From Alphaproteobacteria bacterium (lineage in GTDB: Bacteria; Pseudomonadota; Alphaproteobacteria; Paracaedibacterales; JAKBAR01), in assembly GCA_019745755.1 (NCBI GenBank), contig JAIESS010000136.1:1-11294 (forward strand): 11,294 nt of DNA. Direction: 5' to 3'. Position numbers and translations under genes: made by a program. Below the pieces are notes generated by a model. It was not told the DNA's origin. It made no database searches and saw only the letters and a list, made by a program, of their open reading frames with translations. This document shows, piece after piece, positions 7,499 through 11,294 of this stretch; positions within the stretch are counted from its first letter, which is position 1; each line of letters starts with the position of its first letter.

Positions 7499-8680
7499 AT
7501 GCCCCTTTTCCTAACTATTATTTTGATTGATTTTCTCGTTGCAGCGGAAATGGACATTCTTGTGCCGTCTTTTCCATCACTTCAAGCTGAGTTCTCACTT
7601 ACCCCTTTTCTCGTGCAATTTGTGATCAGCGCAAATGGGATCTTTTATGCCATAAGCTCCCTTTTTATGGGACCTCTTGGTGATCGGTTTGGGCGAAAAC
7701 AGATTATTATAAGCGGTCTTTGTGTTTTTGTTTTGGGATGTTTGTTATGTTTTTGGGCTGATACCTATACTCTTGTTATACTTGGTCGCGTTCTTCAGGG
7801 TATCGGCATGGCAGGGTCCGCCGTTCTCGTGTTTGTCATTGTTTCGGATGAATATCCCAAACACAAACAAACAGCCATGTTTGCACAACTCAATGGTATT
7901 ATTACCTTAGGTATGGCTGTATCCCCCCTTCTTGGGAATTATATTAACGCGTACTTTGGATGGAAAGGAAATATTGGCTTTCTTTTTGTCTTGGCCCTCA
8001 TCAACATCGTTTTTTGTGCTTTCTTTATCCCTAAAAAAGTCATGGTAAAGACAAAAAATACGCAGATTAGTTTTTCTCTAAAGGCCTATATGCCCCTTTT
8101 AAAATCACAGGAATTTCTTCGTTTTGCCCTTACGGTGTGTTTATTGGATGCATGCTATTGGACATTTGTGGGGATGTCCTCCATTTTATATATTGAGGAT
8201 ATGGGCGTACCTTTTTCCCACTTTGCTTATTATCAAGGAGCCGTTGCGGCCGCTTTTGCCCTGGCTAGCTTTGGAAGTCCGTTCGCTTTAAAGTATATGA
8301 CTCCTCAAAAATGTCTCACATTAAGCCTCTACGCATCACTTGTTTTGGGGATCATAATGGTTGCTATGGGGATTTTTGTAAAAGATACGCCCCTTTATAT
8401 CAGTATCGTCATATGCCTTTTTTCCATGGTTCTCGTTTTTCCTATTAATATTGCCTACCCCAAAGCTCTTGGTCTTCATCCTGAATTCAAAGGAAGAGCT
8501 GGAGCATTCATTAATATTGGTATTTTGCTATTTACAGCCCTTGGTCTTCAGTCTGTGAGCTATATTTATGGTGGAAAATTTGTATACCTCGCACTGTTTA
8601 TTCTCCTATGTATTATAGCCGCTTTTATCCTCATGCCACGGCAAGAAATAAACGGTGTTTATAAGAATATATCTCACTAA
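7499..8680 (+). CDS. MFS transporter, Bcr/CflA-like drug efflux
   Basis: This is an inner-membrane proton-driven exporter of 393 residues with about twelve hydrophobic segments. Motif A GPLGDRFGRK (58-67) sits between helices 2 and 3. The GRVLQGIG segment of motif B follows, and the SPLLG motif matches the helix-5 signature of drug/H+ antiporters. The first helix carries acidic residues Glu17 and Asp19, a place where multidrug exporters of this group often hold a substrate- or proton-coupling acid. The sequence around them (DILVPSFPSLQAEF) matches the Bcr/CflA N-terminus. The start at ATG 7499 is forced by an in-frame stop at 7487-7489, and there is no Shine-Dalgarno sequence in front, so expression may be weak or the transcript nearly leaderless. 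The cytoplasmic N-terminal tail is therefore almost absent. Substrate is unknown. Confidence 0.9.
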   Translation: MPLFLTIILIDFLVAAEMDILVPSFPSLQAEFSLTPFLVQFVISANGIFYAISSLFMGPLGDRFGRKQIIISGLCVFVLGCLLCFWADTYTLVILGRVLQGIGMAGSAVLVFVIVSDEYPKHKQTAMFAQLNGIITLGMAVSPLLGNYINAYFGWKGNIGFLFVLALINIVFCAFFIPKKVMVKTKNTQISFSLKAYMPLLKSQEFLRFALTVCLLDACYWTFVGMSSILYIEDMGVPFSHFAYYQGAVAAAFALASFGSPFALKYMTPQKCLTLSLYASLVLGIIMVAMGIFVKDTPLYISIVICLFSMVLVFPINIAYPKALGLHPEFKGRAGAFINIGILLFTALGLQSVSYIYGGKFVYLALFILLCIIAAFILMPRQEINGVYKNISH

Positions 8681-8694
8681 GCGATCTCTTCTTA

Positions 8695-8723
8695 TTGACG
8701 CATCATGAGCGCCATGTTAATGA
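8695..8723 (+). promoter_or_regulatory. Weak candidate promoter of the LRR protein gene
   Basis: TTGACG (8695-8700) is five of six to the -35 consensus. Seventeen bases later an extended TGT precedes TAATGA (8718-8723), which is a poor -10. The 78-bp gap after the MFS stop has room for a promoter, and the following gene has its own good ribosome-binding site. Read-through from the MFS gene is equally possible. Confidence 0.25.
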
Positions 8724-8758
8724 GATATTGCAAAAATAAATAATTAAAGGAAAATTTT

Positions 8759-9550
8759 ATGATATTTTTAAAAACAATCTTGATGTCTTGTGCATTTGTA
8801 GGATCTGTTTTTGCCGCGCAAAGCATTTCCTCTGATGCTGACATAGATCAAGCCATCCACACACGTCATGTCTTTTTGAAAAAATCTGCTGAAGATATAA
8901 AAAATCTTCCCTTCAGAGAGCGCTTAGCGGATCGCCTTGCAGCAAAGACAGTAAGCGTCGCTGGGGAGTTCACGGACAATACGGTTGTCCAAGATATGGT
9001 TGATTTTATTGGTGCAGCAAAAAATCTTGAGTCCGTTGAATTTTATAATTGTCATTTCGGCTTTGATAGGAATGATAATGATTCCTCTTTTGAAGGTCTA
9101 CGCAGTATCGTTGATACTATAAGTGCAAAGGATTCCATAAAACATGTAGTCTTTGCTGTCACTGTTGTTAAAGATAAAGGCGCTGAAATTATTGCTCCTC
9201 TTGTTTCTAAAATACAAAGTTTGACTCTTAGAGATACCTATTTTGGCGGCGATGGTTTCAATGCTTTGTCAAAGGCAATAAACAGCAACGACAGTCTCAC
9301 ATATCTTAATGTACAGGGTAATTTTCCAGAAAGATTTACCCTTGATAAGGGCTTAACTTTTACAAAAAAAAGGAGCGATAATCTATTCACTACTCTTATG
9401 GAAGCTATAAAAACATCATCCCTTAAAAAAGTGGTTATTGATAGCCCCGATGACTTTGTAGGCTTTGATTTTAGTAATGTGCGTAATGCGAAAAATGAGC
9501 TTGTGGAATTTCCCCTTCAAAAAAACGAGACTAAAAAACAGAAAGGCTAG
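8759..9550 (+). CDS. Secreted protein with ribonuclease-inhibitor-like leucine-rich repeats
   Basis: This is a 263-residue protein not recognised as a named family. Residues 1-19 or 20 are a Sec signal peptide (cut near VFA-A). From about residue 75 to 230 there are four or five irregular leucine-rich repeats alternating a helix-like stretch with a short strand. Examples are the strand at LESVEFYNCHFG (90-101), GAEIIAPLVSKIQSLTLRDT (141-160), and FNALSKAINSNDSLTYLNVQ (167-186). This is the pattern of the RNase-inhibitor LRR class, common in eukaryotes and in secreted bacterial effectors. The C-terminus is Lys-rich. AAAGGA (8746-8751) lies seven bases before the ATG, which fixes the start. Export and a protein-binding role, perhaps at the cell surface or towards a host, are inference. 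It stands alone between the MFS gene and fliF. Confidence 0.75.
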   Translation: MIFLKTILMSCAFVGSVFAAQSISSDADIDQAIHTRHVFLKKSAEDIKNLPFRERLADRLAAKTVSVAGEFTDNTVVQDMVDFIGAAKNLESVEFYNCHFGFDRNDNDSSFEGLRSIVDTISAKDSIKHVVFAVTVVKDKGAEIIAPLVSKIQSLTLRDTYFGGDGFNALSKAINSNDSLTYLNVQGNFPERFTLDKGLTFTKKRSDNLFTTLMEAIKTSSLKKVVIDSPDDFVGFDFSNVRNAKNELVEFPLQKNETKKQKG

Positions 9551-9563
9551 CTGTTTAGCCTTT
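9542..9563 (+). terminator. Hairpin spanning the stop codon of the LRR gene
   Basis: AAAGGCTA (9542-9549) and TAGCCTTT (9556-9563) form a perfect 8-bp stem with a six-base loop, and the TAG stop lies at 9548-9550 within it. Only the three T bases that close the stem are present, with no longer U-tract. It is at best a weak terminator and may instead protect the 3' end of the transcript. The stronger terminator lies about 36 bases further on. Confidence 0.4.
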
Positions 9564-9607
9564 AGCGCGCATATTCCCCCTTCATTAGCGTGCATATTCC
9601 CCCTTCA
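9562..9607 (+). repeat. Two-copy 23-bp tandem repeat
   Basis: Two directly abutting 23-bp units, 9562-9584 and 9585-9607, start TTAGCG and end CATATTCCCCCTTCA. They differ at a single position, C at 9568 versus T at 9591. The second unit supplies the left arm of the terminator at 9599-9633, so the first is a spare copy of that arm. Slipped-strand duplication is the simplest origin. Confidence 0.85.
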
Positions 9608-9633
9608 GATGATTTCTGTAGGGGGTATTTTTT
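9599..9633 (+). terminator. Rho-independent terminator after the LRR gene
   Basis: CCCCCT (9599-9604) pairs with AGGGGG (9620-9625). Inside, after a T-T mismatch, CAG (9606-9608) pairs with CTG (9616-9618), leaving loop ATGATTT. The stem is followed by TATTTTTT (9626-9633). The GC-rich stem and U-tract are those of an intrinsic terminator for plus-strand transcription, isolating the LRR gene from fliF. The CCCCC of the upstream repeat copy (9576-9580) could pair with the same G-run in an alternative fold. Confidence 0.75.
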
Positions 9634-9784
9634 ATAAAATCCTTTGGCCGTTCTATCTCGGCATTTTTTTCATAAAAATGCATTTTATCGGCAAAATTTT
9701 CCTCTTTTTTCATTTTTGTTAACCTTTTGTTTATTATTTACCCCCTAAGGTGAATTATGAAATTTTAGATAAATATGATTAAAA
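9634..9784. other. AT-rich intergenic region before fliF with nested dyads
   Basis: No gene is seen here. GCCG/CGGC (9647-9650 with 9659-9662) is followed by seven T and could be a weak second terminator. GCATTTTT/AAAAATGC (9661-9668 with 9674-9681) is a perfect 8-bp dyad around a five-base loop. Possible -10 hexamers for fliF are TATTAT at 9732-9737 and TATGAT at 9774-9779, neither with a convincing -35. An exact GCCGATAA lies on the minus strand at 9685-9692. No sigma-54 GG-N10-GC element was found. Confidence 0.5.
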
Positions 9785-11294
9785 GTGGACGATCTTAAGG
9801 CTTTTCTTCAAAACCTCGGCGCATCCAAGCTGTTTGTACTCCTGGCAACAGCTTTGGTTTCCTTTGCCTTTTTGGCCTACCTCATTTTTCAAACCACAAA
9901 ACCTACTATGTCACTTCTTTTTGCTCATTTGGAATCAGCGGATGCGGGGCGCATTATCGATCGCTTAGAGTCCATGGGCATCCCTGTGGAAGCACGGGGT
10001 GATGGTTCACAGCTTTATGTGCCAGAAGATAAGATTGCCCGCATTCGTATGGATTTGGCCCAAGCTGGTATGCCAGGAAGTGGTACCATCGGCTATGAAA
10101 TATTTGACAAGACGGATCTTCTTGGGACATCCAGCGCTGTCATGGATATTAATTATGTGCGGGCCATGGAAGGGGAGCTGAGTAAGTCCATACGCTCCAT
10201 TCAAGGTGTCTCTTCAGCGCGCGTACACCTTGTCATGCCAAAAAAAGAAATATTTTCACGGGACCGTGTGCAACCGTCAGCGTCCATTGTTCTTAAAATG
10301 AATCATGGTAGGCTTTCCCAAGGGCAAGTCCTTGGTATTCAGCACCTTGTAGCTGCCGCTGTTTCAGGATTATCGGCTGAAAAAATTACCATTGTGGATG
10401 ATAAAGGAAGCCTTCTCGCGCGGCAAAATGAGGACGGCAGTTTCGATGTAAGTAATAATCAAGAAATGCGCTCTGCCCATGAACAAAAGCTCGCACAGAC
10501 TATTGAGGGATTGCTTGAAAAAACACTTGGTCCCGGTAAAGCACGGGTTGAAGTGAATGCGGATATGGATTTTGACAAAGTTACCATTAGCTCCGAGGAA
10601 TTTAATCCGGACGGTCAAGTTGTGCGCTCCACCTCAACAACCGGTGAAAATGGCTCCAGCAGTGATCAAAGCAACGGAGGGACTGTCTCTGTCCAAAATG
10701 CATTGCCTGAAGGAGACAAAGCTGGCGCTTCTGCTGGAGGAGGTTCTAATAGCAAAAACAGCCGTAATGAAGACAGTACGAATTACGAAATTTCTAAAAC
10801 ACAAAAAACACAAATTAAAGAATCCGGCACAGTTAAACGTTTGTCCGTAGCAGTACTAGTGGACGGCACTTATGGCCAAGACGGCAAATATCAAGCACGT
10901 CCCAAGGAGCAAATGGATCAGTTAGCAACCCTTGTGAAAACAGCTGTAGGATTTAATAATGATCGCGGCGATGTTGTCGAACTTGTGAATTTGCCCTTTG
11001 CCCCCGGAGAAGCTCCGGAACCTCCTATGGGAATGGCTGATAAAATGCTATCCCAAATTAGTTTATCCCATATTGCCAATATTGCGATTCCTGGTCTTAT
11101 TGGATTGTTGACGCTTCTTCTTTTTGTAAAACCCTTTATTCGAAAAGTACTTGAACAAATCAAAGAATCACGAACCGCATCCGCTATGATTGCCAATACA
11201 ATGGTTGATGCAGAAACAGGGAATATGTCCGCAGGGGGTCCAGCATTGCTTGAGGGGGACACACCACCACCCATTACGTCAGCCCAACAGATAC
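9785..11294 (+). CDS. fliF: Flagellar MS-ring protein FliF (3' end beyond window)
   Basis: FliF forms the inner-membrane MS ring on which the flagellar rotor and export gate assemble. About 503 codons are present of roughly 550 expected. Residues 16-35 are the first membrane helix. The YscJ/FliF ring-building domain spans about 45-215, with YVRAMEGELSKSIRSIQGV (124-142), ARVHLVMP (145-152) and ITIVDDKGSLL (201-211). A Gly/Ser/Asn-rich linker lies near 283-332. It is followed by NYEISKTQKT (from 333) and RLSVAVLVDG (from 352), both characteristic. The second membrane helix is near 431-448. The C-terminal FliG-binding segment is cut off. The start is GTG 9785, because an in-frame TGA lies at 9776-9778 and the first in-frame ATG would remove the membrane helix. 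No Shine-Dalgarno sequence precedes it. A terminator upstream suggests it begins its own transcript. Confidence 0.95.
   Translation, partial: MDDLKAFLQNLGASKLFVLLATALVSFAFLAYLIFQTTKPTMSLLFAHLESADAGRIIDRLESMGIPVEARGDGSQLYVPEDKIARIRMDLAQAGMPGSGTIGYEIFDKTDLLGTSSAVMDINYVRAMEGELSKSIRSIQGVSSARVHLVMPKKEIFSRDRVQPSASIVLKMNHGRLSQGQVLGIQHLVAAAVSGLSAEKITIVDDKGSLLARQNEDGSFDVSNNQEMRSAHEQKLAQTIEGLLEKTLGPGKARVEVNADMDFDKVTISSEEFNPDGQVVRSTSTTGENGSSSDQSNGGTVSVQNALPEGDKAGASAGGGSNSKNSRNEDSTNYEISKTQKTQIKESGTVKRLSVAVLVDGTYGQDGKYQARPKEQMDQLATLVKTAVGFNNDRGDVVELVNLPFAPGEAPEPPMGMADKMLSQISLSHIANIAIPGLIGLLTLLLFVKPFIRKVLEQIKESRTASAMIANTMVDAETGNMSAGGPALLEGDTPPPITSAQQI

Noticed and set aside
9643..9665. Possible sigma-54 promoter for fliF around TTTGGCC...CGGCAT
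   Set aside because: The GG and GC elements are 13 bases apart rather than the required 10, and flanking consensus bases are missing.
10370..11274. Antisense and out-of-frame open frames inside fliF (10370-10618, 10557-10850, 10918-11274)
   Set aside because: All conserved FliF motifs lie in the plus-strand frame from 9785, so these are shadows.

Overview
The window reads as moderately AT-rich bacterial chromosome. The gene content suggests a Gram-negative, flagellated proteobacterium: a FliF MS-ring protein, RmuC, a Bcr/CflA-type efflux pump, an Fe(III)/phosphonate-type ABC importer and several Sec signal peptides. Two genes hint at a host- or protist-associated lifestyle: a kinase very like the Legionella spectinomycin kinase APH(9)-Ia, and a secreted protein with eukaryote-like leucine-rich repeats. 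A low-GC alphaproteobacterium of the Holosporales/Odyssella kind would fit, but that placement is inference from gene content, not a phylogenetic result.

Layout. (1) 1-208: leader region with dyads and no supportable gene. (2) 209-3041, plus strand: a fused two-domain ABC permease overlapping its ATPase, which carries a TOBE domain; no substrate-binding protein gene is visible. (3) 3190-4188, plus: the APH(9)-like phosphotransferase, with its own clear Shine-Dalgarno sequence. (4) 4203-7143, minus: rmuC followed by a secreted DUF4139-like protein. The two overlap by 29 nt, and the second converges on the kinase gene with only 14 nt between stop codons. (5) 7235-7365, plus: a well-formed promoter and a class II tRNA-Ser(GCU). 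(6) 7499-8680, plus: an MFS transporter. (7) 8759-9550, plus: a small secreted protein with ribonuclease-inhibitor-like LRRs. (8) 9551-9784: a structured intergenic region with a stop-codon hairpin, a two-copy 23-bp tandem repeat, an intrinsic terminator whose left arm lies in the repeat, and more AT-rich dyads. (9) 9785 to the end, plus: fliF from a GTG start, cut off by the window edge.

How the genes work together. The permease and ATPase form one importer. The downstream kinase may be a resistance enzyme, or may modify whatever the importer brings in. rmuC and the DUF4139 gene are probably co-transcribed. fliF probably begins a flagellar cluster that continues past the right edge. No CRISPR array, insertion sequence, integrase or prophage gene was seen. 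No wholly new multi-gene system is evident. The most unusual items are the APH(9)-like kinase beside an ABC importer, the secreted LRR protein, and the repeat-terminator structure in front of fliF.
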